11,844 nt of DNA from Alphaproteobacteria bacterium (GTDB taxonomy: Bacteria; Pseudomonadota; Alphaproteobacteria; UBA2136; JALTLI01), in assembly GCA_027005635.1 (NCBI GenBank), contig JALTLI010000151.1, positions 1 through 11,844 of the forward strand, read 5' to 3'. A program made the translations under genes and the position numbers. This document shows positions 6,731 through 11,844 of this stretch, piece by piece. The notes under the pieces were generated by a model that had not been told where the DNA came from, ran no database searches, and saw nothing but the letters and a program-made list of their open reading frames with translations. How positions within the stretch are numbered: the stretch's first letter is position 1; each line of letters opens with the position of its first letter.

Positions 6731-7084
6731 CTAACTCCTTATAAACTCTCTAGTTGCAAATAAAATAGTAACTAAAAAATCTGTTACAATAAAAACAAGC
6801 GCAGTGCCTATAATTATTGCAATATTCTCATTAGCTATAAACTGGTAAATATATTCAACAGCAACGCTATTAAACATACTTACTGAGAAAAATATTGCAA
6901 GAATACGAATAATACAGCCATCACACATACCAACTTCATTATTTATACCGTCTCTTATAAATAATTTAAATTTATTTTGTGTGTACCAGTTTCTTTTTTG
7001 TATTAATTTTATATTATGATAAACAAGAAAAATAATACAAATAAAAGAAGTAATAATCCAAACAGGATCAGCAAATTTTAGCAT
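6731..7084 (-). CDS. Small multi-pass membrane protein with a CxxC motif
   Basis: The start was set at the ATG at 7084 because GGAG lies six bases before it. A TTG four codons upstream also keeps the frame open but would sit on top of that site. The 117-residue product has three hydrophobic stretches (about 8-25, 59-80, 87-110). Between the first and second lies a basic loop with Trp-Tyr and the motif MCDGC (Cys54, Cys57), which ends just at the second membrane segment. Some small phage and bacterial membrane proteins (such as DUF1360 types) carry a Cys-x-x-Cys next to a membrane helix, but the match is too loose for a family call. Function unknown. It is the only gene between the bidirectional terminator and the 100-bp palindrome. 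Confidence 0.75.
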   Translation of the reverse strand: MLKFADPVWIITSFICIIFLVYHNIKLIQKRNWYTQNKFKLFIRDGINNEVGMCDGCIIRILAIFFSVSMFNSVAVEYIYQFIANENIAIIIGTALVFIVTDFLVTILFATREFIRS

Positions 7085-7195
7085 AATAGTCTCCAAGTTA
7101 TATAGGGTGATTTATTAAAAGGTAGGTAGAAAGAGATATACTTTAAGTAAAAAATATAACATATATTTAAGTTAAAGTTAAAAGTATTTTGTGTT

Positions 7196-7295
7196 ATAGT
7201 AATTAAAGTTTAAAAGCCGACACATCTGCAAGAAAAAATAAAGTAACGGCAATTTTAACTGCTATAGGTGTTGGGTTTTAAACTTTAATTACTAT
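7196..7295. repeat. 100-bp near-perfect palindrome (MITE-like or structured leader)
   Basis: Positions 7196-7215 and 7276-7295 are exact 20-base reverse complements. Inward, after one mismatch (7216/7275), seven more pairs form (7217-7223 with 7268-7274, one of them G-T), giving about 27 pairs around a 44-base centre. The ends contain a TA dinucleotide (7197-7198 and 7293-7294), so the arms could be read as terminal inverted repeats flanked by a TA target duplication. That is the signature expected of non-autonomous elements mobilised by IS630/mariner-type transposases. Alternatively, as RNA it would be a very stable hairpin leader ending 11 bases before the start codon of the gene at 7307. 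No T run follows, so it is not an ordinary terminator, and it has no tRNA shape. No second copy is present in the window. Confidence 0.85.
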
Positions 7296-7306
7296 GATTT
7301 AAATAT

Positions 7307-7786
7307 ATGAAAATTGATACTCAAAAAGATTTATTAAACCCTAATAATTTGTATAATCATATATTTGATATAGATGATGTAATTCGTGCATTATGCGGAG
7401 ATGATAATACTGGTATATGGTTGCTTTCAACAATTGATGGCAGGCTTACTCAGCAACAAAATATGGATGATATTGAAACTAATGATCATTTATATATTAT
7501 AAACCCATTACCAAACTGTTATATTAAGGAACTTATTAAAAGTAGAATTGATTTAGATGATTTAGCTAAACATTCATTATTAACAATGTTAAAAAATACT
7601 GTTAATTTACATAATCTCATACAGGAATTTTACAATGATAAATACGGTGAATGGTTATATAACAAACTTAAAGATGAGGCCATTGAATGGTTAGGAGAAA
7701 ATAACCTCATACCTCCATCTATGATAAGAAATTCAGGTGGTTGTGGTGGTAAACCTAGCAGTAAATTAAAAGTCAAAATAACTTAA
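7307..7786 (+). CDS. Orphan 159-residue protein, function unknown
   Basis: The protein has no signal peptide or membrane segment. Its N-terminal half is acidic and Asn/Asp-rich ('FDIDDVIRALCGDDNTGIW', then 'DGRLTQQQNMDDIETND'). A helical middle follows (about 73-130, with 'WLYNKLKDEAIEWLG'), and it ends in a Gly-rich, basic tail containing SGGCGGK (143-149). No family is recognised. There is no Shine-Dalgarno before the ATG; instead the 100-bp palindrome ends 11 bases upstream, so expression may depend on that structure or may have been altered by its insertion. The stop overlaps the stop of the convergent phage-like gene by four bases. Small size and phage-flavoured neighbours suggest an accessory gene. 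Confidence 0.7.
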   Translation: MKIDTQKDLLNPNNLYNHIFDIDDVIRALCGDDNTGIWLLSTIDGRLTQQQNMDDIETNDHLYIINPLPNCYIKELIKSRIDLDDLAKHSLLTMLKNTVNLHNLIQEFYNDKYGEWLYNKLKDEAIEWLGENNLIPPSMIRNSGGCGGKPSSKLKVKIT

Positions 7787-8007
7787 TATTTTGCAATTTT
7801 ATACTGCTTAGAAATAAGCAATTCTTCCATATTTGCAAGTTTATTTTTCATATCTGCAATATTTTCACGCATAAACTCAGTATCTTTTTGCAAACTTGCA
7901 ATGTCTTTACCAGATTCAACCACTGTTAAGCCAACCCAGCTTATTAATGCTACGGTTAGCATAACTAATGCTGTTATAATATGTTTTTCTATAAATGTTT
8001 CTGGCAT
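7783..8007 (-). CDS. Membrane-anchored coiled-coil protein, possible phage lysis/inner spanin-like
   Basis: The ATG at 8007 was chosen because AAGGA lies about nine bases upstream; a longer frame starting at 8055 would overlap the lipoprotein gene. The 74-residue product has a hydrophobic segment at about 9-30 (ITALVMLTVALISWVGLTVV). A long amphipathic helix follows (about 34-66, heptad-like Leu/Ile/Met spacing) with a basic end. A short N-terminus, one membrane helix and a coiled coil is the usual plan of inner-membrane spanins and of several small phage holin-adjacent proteins. The start codon is two bases after the stop of a 42-residue lipoprotein gene, strengthening a two-component reading. 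The order (lipoprotein first) is opposite to classical Rz/Rz1, so the lysis role is an inference. Confidence 0.7.
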   Translation of the reverse strand: MPETFIEKHIITALVMLTVALISWVGLTVVESGKDIASLQKDTEFMRENIADMKNKLANMEELLISKQYKIAKY

Positions 8008-8009
8008 TT

Positions 8010-8138
8010 TTAATATCCTTGTATTTTGGGTGGTGCTAATAATGTTACTTGGCATTTAATTGGTGAATTATTTTTATTTTCCTGCATTGTGCAAGATATT
8101 AAAAACAGTATAATAATTATGTAAATAAGTAACTTCAT
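8010..8138 (-). CDS. 42-residue lipoprotein, possible outer spanin (Rz1-like)
   Basis: The frame from ATG (8138) to TAA (8012-8010) encodes 42 residues: a Lys-containing start, a hydrophobic run (LLIYIIIILFL) and a lipobox LISC with Cys16 as the lipidation site. Only 26 residues would remain after processing. They are polar and include a second Cys (29) and a Pro-Pro near the end (LAPPKIQGY). Such very small lipoproteins with Pro near the C-terminus are characteristic of phage outer spanins. The gene ends two bases before the membrane/coiled-coil gene, whose ribosome binding site lies inside it, implying coupling. No ribosome binding site is obvious before its own ATG, which is the main weakness. 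It could also be a small host entericidin-like lipoprotein. Confidence 0.55.
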   Translation of the reverse strand: MKLLIYIIIILFLISCTMQENKNNSPIKCQVTLLAPPKIQGY

Positions 8139-8148
8139 AAAAATATAA

Positions 8149-8200
8149 TGTATTTAAAATGTATTTATTGGCAATTGGCTTGATTTTGCTGTATTTACAG
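8149..8200. repeat. Three TGTATTTA words and a CTGTA-TT-TACAG palindrome (possible operators)
   Basis: The 8-base word TGTATTTA occurs at 8149-8156, 8160-8167 and 8190-8197. The first two sit in a longer shared context (AATGTATTTA), 11 bases apart, about one helical turn. The third is 30 bases on, about three turns, and is embedded in the perfect 12-base palindrome 8189-8200. All lie between the divergent lipoprotein gene (minus) and the gene at 8263 (plus). This phasing is what would be expected of binding sites for a regulator controlling both directions, although A+T-rich DNA makes such words common. Confidence 0.4.
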
Positions 8201-8208
8201 TATACATT
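8180..8208 (+). promoter_or_regulatory. Possible promoter for the gene at 8263
   Basis: TTGATT (8180-8185) and TACATT (8203-8208) are 17 bases apart. The CTGTA-TT-TACAG palindrome (8189-8200) would occupy the spacer, a classical place for repressor binding. Transcription would start about 48 bases before the ATG. Confidence 0.35.
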
Positions 8209-8262
8209 AATGTTTATATATCATCTTTATATTCCGTTATTTCTCAAAAATCAGGAGTGTTT

Positions 8263-8673
8263 ATGTATATTCCAGAAAGAAATCTTACAAAAGAAGAATT
8301 GATATTAACTTTATCTGCTCGAAAATTTAGAAAAAAGCAATGTTCTAAAATTGCAGGGCAACACTGTATTGATTCCATTGAAGGAGCAGAAAAAAATTTG
8401 AATAACTTTACCAATGAAATGTTTGCAGAAGAATTTGGTATTATTACAATAAAAAGTGATGAAGATTATTGTTTAAAATTTAAACTTCGTACTAATGCTT
8501 ATCATGCTGCTTATTTTGCAAATAAGATTAGTTTTAAAGTACTGCAAGGAATAATTAATTTTTTGGTGTTTTTATCAGAAAAAGTTTCCTTTAGGTTGCT
8601 AGATAATAAAGATTATTTCACTAAAATGATTATTCATCTAGAAACAGGTGAAATTATAACTATTAACGAATAA
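8263..8673 (+). CDS. Orphan 136-residue protein, function unknown
   Basis: AGGAG (8253-8257) lies five bases before the ATG at 8263; the in-frame GTG at 8257 overlaps that site and is not preferred. The product starts 'MYIPERNLTKEELILTLSARKFRKKQ', with two Cys in the next part (QCSKIAGQHC). A mixed alpha/beta middle follows, then a hydrophobic stretch ('KVLQGIINFLVFLSE') that could be a buried helix, and a strand-rich end (MIIHLETGEIITINE). No signal peptide. Not recognised as a member of any family. It lies between the divergent control region and the hairpin/terminator at 8689-8743, so it appears to be a single-gene unit. Its position just ahead of two virion genes suggests, but does not prove, a phage origin. 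Confidence 0.75.
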   Translation: MYIPERNLTKEELILTLSARKFRKKQCSKIAGQHCIDSIEGAEKNLNNFTNEMFAEEFGIITIKSDEDYCLKFKLRTNAYHAAYFANKISFKVLQGIINFLVFLSEKVSFRLLDNKDYFTKMIIHLETGEIITINE

Positions 8674-8688
8674 AACAAAAATATTTTT

Positions 8689-8743
8689 GGAGCCTTCCTC
8701 CGGTTATTGGGCTCAAGCTAGGTGCAATGCCTAGCTTTTTTTT
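8689..8743 (+). ncRNA. Possible small RNA or structured 3' UTR with an anti-Shine-Dalgarno loop
   Basis: GAGCC (8690-8694) pairs with GGCTC (8710-8714), extended by a T-G pair, around a loop that contains TCCTCC (8696-8701). That loop word is complementary to GGAGG-type ribosome binding sites. An 8-bp terminator stem with T tract follows immediately. The segment is clearly G+C-richer than the DNA on both sides. An alternative short fold pairs GGAG (8689-8692) with CTCC (8698-8701). Small RNAs with exposed CCUCC motifs and a terminator hairpin are known in alphaproteobacteria, but no promoter immediately upstream was found. It may simply be the 3' end of the message from the gene at 8263. Confidence 0.3.
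8715..8743 (+). terminator. Rho-independent terminator downstream of the gene at 8263
   Basis: AAGCTAGG (8715-8722) pairs perfectly with CCTAGCTT (8730-8737) around a 7-base loop and runs into a T tract (8736-8743). It separates the orphan gene from the virion genes. Confidence 0.92.
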
Positions 8744-8829
8744 GCCTATAAATAGTTTGCTATGTAATCACTATAATTACAAAGTTATGAATTCTCATGA
8801 TTATTCAAAAATAATGAATGGAGTTAATT

Positions 8830-10542
8830 ATGCCAAGAGCAAGAATTATACAAACATCTTTTACCGGAGGAGAATTAAACCCAGTTTTATATGGCAGGGT
8901 AGATTTAGAAACCTATTATAAAGGTGCAGCAAAGCTGGAAAATGTTTTAATTCTTCCGCAAGGAGGAGTTAAGCGCAGAGCAGGTCTTAGATACATAGAT
9001 ACAACTAATTTAAACAATAAAACAAGGTTAATAGCCTTTAATTACAATGATGAAATAGATTATTTATTATCATTTAGCGCAGGAAATATGAAAGTTTATA
9101 AAAATGATATATTACAAGCAAACATAACAAGCGGAGCAATTGCTAATATTACAGATGCAATGCTTAGTTCATTAAATTATAGCCAAACATCAGATAAACT
9201 TATTTTAGTCCATGAAGATTTACAACCAATTGAAATAACCAGAACAAGTGATGTTGCATGGAATAGTACTTTTATAACATTTACTAATATCCCTACTTAT
9301 GATTACGGTAGTGGGCTAGAAAATGTTATTTCAATAGCAAAAGGCTGGGCAAAAAGTGTAACATTTTTTGGTGGCAGAATGGTACTTGGTGGTTTAAAAA
9401 GTCGCCCGCAAACTTTGTTAATGAGCAAAGTTGAAGCACATTATGATTTAAACACAACAACAGTAAATGATGATGATGGTATTGATATTACAATGAGTGA
9501 TAGCAATGCTGTTGCAATAAAAAATATGTATTCTGGCAGAAACTTACAAGTTTTTACTAGTGGTGGAGAATTTTTTATTTCTGGAAATAATAATGTAATT
9601 ACACCAAGTAATATTGGCGTACAAAAATCAACTAGTCATGGTAGCGGAATAGTTGCTCCATTAAGTGTAGATGGTGCAACTTTATTTTTTGAAAGAAATG
9701 GTAAAGTACTGCGTGAATTTACTTACTCAGATTTGCAACAAACTTATGCCGCTAATGATATTTCTATTCTTTCTTCACATTTATTAAATGCACCTGTTGC
9801 TATGGCTATTCGTCGTTCAACTAATACAGATAGCGCAAATTATCTGCATGTTGTAAATGCAGATGGCACAATTGCTGTGTTAAATACTCTGCGTCAACAA
9901 GAACTTAGGGCATGGAGTCATTTCACAACTAAAGGATTATTTGAAGAAGTTAGCGTAGTTGGTAGCGATGTTTATGTAGTAGTAAAACGAACAATAAATA
10001 ATACAACTGTTAGATATATTGAAAAATTTGATAATAATTATTACCTAGATAGCGGAAAAATCGCAACCAATACAACACCTACAACAAGCTGGAGCGGTTT
10101 TGATAACTTAATAGGTGAGACTGTAAAAGTTATTGGTGATAAATTTATTTTAGATGACGTAATTTTAAATAGTGGAAGTTTCACAAGTTCACAATCTGTT
10201 TCAGAAATTGAAGCTGGTTTAGAGTTTAGTTTTTCAGTCCAAACCTTGCCCGCAGATTTAACTTTAGGCAATAAAGTTATGACAGGAGAATATAAACGTT
10301 TTGTAGCAGCAAATCTGCGCTTAAATGATAGTAAAGATATCATTGTTAAAGCTGGAACAGGTAGCTATAAGCCAGCGTTTCAAAGCTTTGGCACAGGAGT
10401 TTTAGATACACCAGCAGAAAAATATAATGGTTGGCAAAAAGTAAGCTTAGGTGGCTATAGCAGGGCAGGACAAATAACAATTACTCAAAATCAGCCACTA
10501 GATTTTCATTTAATGGCATTAACAGTAGAAATAAGTATATAG
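8830..10542 (+). CDS. Podovirus-type tail nozzle / tail tubular protein B-like virion protein
   Basis: The start is the ATG at 8830 with TGGAG six bases upstream, not an in-frame ATG at 8818 that overlaps that site. The 570-residue product opens with the hallmark of this virion family: 'RIIQTSFTGGELNPVLYGRVDL' (given as RIIQTSFTGGEL and NPVLYGRVDL), followed by 'YYKGAAKLENVLILPQGGVKRRAGLRYI' spread over about 29-56. This pattern occurs at the N-terminus of many phage tail tubular B/head-stabilising proteins of T7-like and related podoviruses. The rest is strand-rich with repeated Gly/Asn/Asp turns, fitting beta-propeller-like nozzle domains. The protein would sit at the distal tail of a short-tailed phage. 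It appears intact. A perfect TATAAT lies at 8772-8777 but without a good -35. A gp14-like gene follows 20 bases later; no other structural gene is seen upstream. Confidence 0.82.
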   Translation: MPRARIIQTSFTGGELNPVLYGRVDLETYYKGAAKLENVLILPQGGVKRRAGLRYIDTTNLNNKTRLIAFNYNDEIDYLLSFSAGNMKVYKNDILQANITSGAIANITDAMLSSLNYSQTSDKLILVHEDLQPIEITRTSDVAWNSTFITFTNIPTYDYGSGLENVISIAKGWAKSVTFFGGRMVLGGLKSRPQTLLMSKVEAHYDLNTTTVNDDDGIDITMSDSNAVAIKNMYSGRNLQVFTSGGEFFISGNNNVITPSNIGVQKSTSHGSGIVAPLSVDGATLFFERNGKVLREFTYSDLQQTYAANDISILSSHLLNAPVAMAIRRSTNTDSANYLHVVNADGTIAVLNTLRQQELRAWSHFTTKGLFEEVSVVGSDVYVVVKRTINNTTVRYIEKFDNNYYLDSGKIATNTTPTTSWSGFDNLIGETVKVIGDKFILDDVILNSGSFTSSQSVSEIEAGLEFSFSVQTLPADLTLGNKVMTGEYKRFVAANLRLNDSKDIIVKAGTGSYKPAFQSFGTGVLDTPAEKYNGWQKVSLGGYSRAGQITITQNQPLDFHLMALTVEISI

Positions 10543-10562
10543 AAACACAAGGAGATAAAAAG

Positions 10563-10976
10563 ATGGCAGCATCAATCCCAACAATACTTGCAGTTTTAGC
10601 AACATCAGCAACGGTTGCAACTCAGGTAGAAAATACTAAGGAAAAGAAAAAACAATCAAAAGTGGCAGATAGATTAGCAAATGAAAAAACTGCTTTATTA
10701 AATGCACAAAATGCAGAAAGAGAAATTGATAGAAAACGTAGATTACGCACAGCTCTTGCTTCTCAACGGGCATTATTTGGTGCAAGGGGGGTATCTACAA
10801 AAAGTGGAACATCTTTAGCAATTGCAACAAAAGCAATAAATGAAAGTAGGGCACAGGCTAGTTTGAATAGTAAAAAGAACGCTCTCCAGCTTAACCAAAT
10901 TCGTGGCGGAGGATTTAGCCAAACTAGAGCTATTTTAGGGGCAAGCCAAACTTTGTTTAGTAGTTATAAAAAGTAA
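10563..10976 (+). CDS. gp14-like internal virion protein
   Basis: A 137-residue protein with AGGAG (10550-10554) eight bases before the ATG. It has a hydrophobic Ala/Thr/Val-rich N-terminus (about 4-22), a long, charged, Ala-rich coiled-coil stretch (about 25-70), then 'RALFGARGVSTKSGTS' (69-84) and a further Ala/Gln-rich helix ending in Gly-Gly-Gly (115-117). The 'Q-R-A-x-x-G-A-R-G-V' followed by 'S-G-T/S' pattern recurs in small internal core proteins of podoviruses, encoded next to the tail tubular gene, as here. In T7 the counterpart gp14 enters the host membrane at DNA ejection; T7 gp14 is somewhat longer. It is co-directional with the tail gene after 20 bases and ends at a bidirectional terminator. 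The family call is by pattern and position. Confidence 0.7.
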   Translation: MAASIPTILAVLATSATVATQVENTKEKKKQSKVADRLANEKTALLNAQNAEREIDRKRRLRTALASQRALFGARGVSTKSGTSLAIATKAINESRAQASLNSKKNALQLNQIRGGGFSQTRAILGASQTLFSSYKK

Positions 10977-10990
10977 TAACTATAAACATA

Positions 10991-11018
10991 AAAAAACCAG
11001 CTTTATGCTGGTTTTTTT
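10991..11018. terminator. Bidirectional terminator between the virion genes and the minus-strand gene
   Basis: AAAAAACCAGC (10991-11001) pairs with GCTGGTTTTTT (11007-11017) around TTTAT, with T runs on both strands. It closes the virion pair from the left and the convergent gene at 11030-11641 from the right. Confidence 0.92.
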
Positions 11019-11029
11019 ATAGTTAAATT

Positions 11030-11641
11030 TTACTTATCGCTAATAAGGATTAAACGGTTTTGTCCTAAATTAACAGAGTATGATGGTGCTTTATGAATAA
11101 ATGGAACAGTACCATTGTTATTGCATGAGTAGCGGTAAATATCTCCATTATTAAGCTCATATACAGGCGCATTATTTTGCTTGTTATAGCGGTTATCAAA
11201 GCGGTTGCTTGGTTTTGCATCATTGTTTTCTATGCATTCACTAGGGGCTCCAGTATAAAAGCATACGCAAACACTTTCTTTTGTTGCCTTATTTTGCATA
11301 TATATGAAATCCTCTGTGTGCCTAGTAATATATAGGCGCGCATTTCTGAATACAGGCAAGTGGATATCTTCCAGAATTTGGTTGATGGCCTGTTTTTCAT
11401 TTGGTGCAATACCAAATAAAACCTGACTTATTGATGCAAAAGTAATTTCTTTGTAAGTAAGTTCTTGGTTTGGAATGAAATGCTTTGCAAGTTTATCTGC
11501 TAATGGTTGAAAATTTTGTGCTAGGGTTCTTTTTAAAGCAAAAATATTTGTTTGATTTGTGAACTTTGCATGAAATAATTCATGGGCAGTTCCAACAAAA
11601 GATACTTGTGGAAATAGTTCTATAGGTGAAAGTTTGTGCAT
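11030..11641 (-). CDS. Orphan 203-residue protein with an HELFH (HExxH) sequence
   Basis: GGAG lies about eight bases before the ATG at 11641. The product has no signal peptide. Near the N-terminus is 'VGTAHELFHAKF', where H20-E21-L22-F23-H24 fits the zincin HExxH zinc-binding pattern with small and hydrophobic residues in front. A helical part follows to about 95, then a strand/turn-rich part with clustered cysteines (Cys125, Cys127, Cys136 and Cys173) and an Asn-rich stretch (about 139-175). The end, 'NLGQNRLILISDK', is strand-like. Metallopeptidase activity is only a possibility: the motif sits very early, no third zinc ligand was identified, and five-residue motifs occur by chance. No family is recognised. 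It is convergent with the virion pair, from which a terminator separates it. Confidence 0.75.
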   Translation of the reverse strand: MHKLSPIELFPQVSFVGTAHELFHAKFTNQTNIFALKRTLAQNFQPLADKLAKHFIPNQELTYKEITFASISQVLFGIAPNEKQAINQILEDIHLPVFRNARLYITRHTEDFIYMQNKATKESVCVCFYTGAPSECIENNDAKPSNRFDNRYNKQNNAPVYELNNGDIYRYSCNNNGTVPFIHKAPSYSVNLGQNRLILISDK

Positions 11642-11800
11642 TTTAATGCTCCGTAAGAAAAAAGTGAAATAAAGATATTACATGGTTTAAGTTGGTTATA
11701 ATATATAAAATGTATGTAATTGTATAGTATTATAATGATTTAACTTTAAATTTATATACTTTTTATGTTATTTTTATATTAGCAAAAAAGGATAATAATT

Positions 11801-11844
11801 ATGTTTATAAAAGATATTACAGTAGATGGTTATGAAAAAATTAT
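11801..11844 (+). CDS. First codons of a plus-strand gene cut by the window edge
   Basis: AAGGA (11788-11792) precedes the ATG at 11801 by eight bases, and the frame stays open to the last base, giving MFIKDITVDGYEKI. The beginning 'I-T-V-D-G-Y-E-K' is seen in Leu/Val/Phe dehydrogenase-type N-termini, but fourteen residues cannot establish that. The gene is divergent from the one at 11030-11641 across a 159-base, very A+T-rich gap in which no clear promoter stands out. Confidence 0.5.
   Translation, partial: MFIKDITVDGYEKI

Noticed and set aside
7196..7295. Palindrome considered as a tRNA, an integron attC site or an intrinsic terminator
   Set aside because: It has no cloverleaf or CCA-type end, the ends do not match the RYYYAAC/GTTRRRY attC boxes, and there is no T tract.
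8189..8200. CTGT-N4-ACAG considered as a LexA box
   Set aside because: The gammaproteobacterial LexA box has an N8 spacer, and alphaproteobacterial LexA usually recognises direct GTTC repeats, so the match is not adequate. It is kept only as a generic palindrome.
8727..8921. Plus-strand frame across the terminator and the start of the tail gene
   Set aside because: It begins inside the terminator stem and overlaps the recognised N-terminus of the virion protein in another frame.
10041..10343. Minus-strand frame inside the tail gene
   Set aside because: Entirely contained in the intact virion gene, with no ribosome binding site or recognisable product.
11230..11415. Second minus-strand frame inside the HELFH-protein gene
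   Set aside because: Out-of-frame shadow of the longer gene, which has its own ribosome binding site.
6731..11641. Search for phage attachment-site direct repeats bounding the accessory stretch
   Set aside because: No convincing long direct repeat was seen by eye at the edges and there is no tRNA gene or integrase in the window.

Overview
The window reads as part of a very A+T-rich alphaproteobacterial chromosome that may be host-associated. Three lines of evidence support this. There is a canonical IHF-alpha gene directly followed by a MerR-family gene, an arrangement typical of alphaproteobacteria. A DUF2155-type secreted protein, from a family characteristic of that class, follows them. 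Coding is also compact, with two convergent gene pairs whose stop codons overlap. No rRNA, tRNA, CRISPR array or intact transposase gene was seen, and genus cannot be fixed from this window.

Left part (1-5070): the tail of a Lys/Glu-rich protein ends at a strong terminator. A secreted SIMPL (DUF541)-like protein follows, convergent with a 492-residue, highly charged, probably largely disordered protein of unknown role. Between that gene and the next large one lie two small genes too short for routine gene calling. One is a GTG-started 53-codon gene with its own promoter and terminator. The other is a 53-residue single-pass membrane protein just ahead of a 659-residue exported protein that looks helical and repetitive.

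Middle (5071-6726): the block ihfA, merR-like, DUF2155 runs on the plus strand and ends at a strong bidirectional terminator. This is the most conserved, chromosomal-core-like part.

Right part (6727-11844): an accessory, phage-flavoured stretch. It holds a small CxxC membrane protein; a 100-bp near-perfect palindrome just upstream of an orphan gene; a minus-strand pair made of a 42-residue lipoprotein and a 74-residue membrane/coiled-coil protein, resembling a phage lysis (spanin-like) pair; a divergent control region with repeated TGTATTTA words; an orphan gene; a G+C-richer hairpin with an anti-Shine-Dalgarno loop joined to a terminator; and two podovirus-type virion genes (tail nozzle/tail tubular B-like and a gp14-like internal virion protein). 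No capsid, portal, terminase or integrase is visible here. It may be a prophage remnant, a relocated fragment of one, or one edge of a larger element. After another bidirectional terminator come an orphan minus-strand gene containing an HELFH sequence and the first codons of a plus-strand gene that runs off the window.

Starts were reassigned where a clear ribosome binding site favoured an internal codon (genes beginning at 5282, 7084, 8007, 8263 and 8830).
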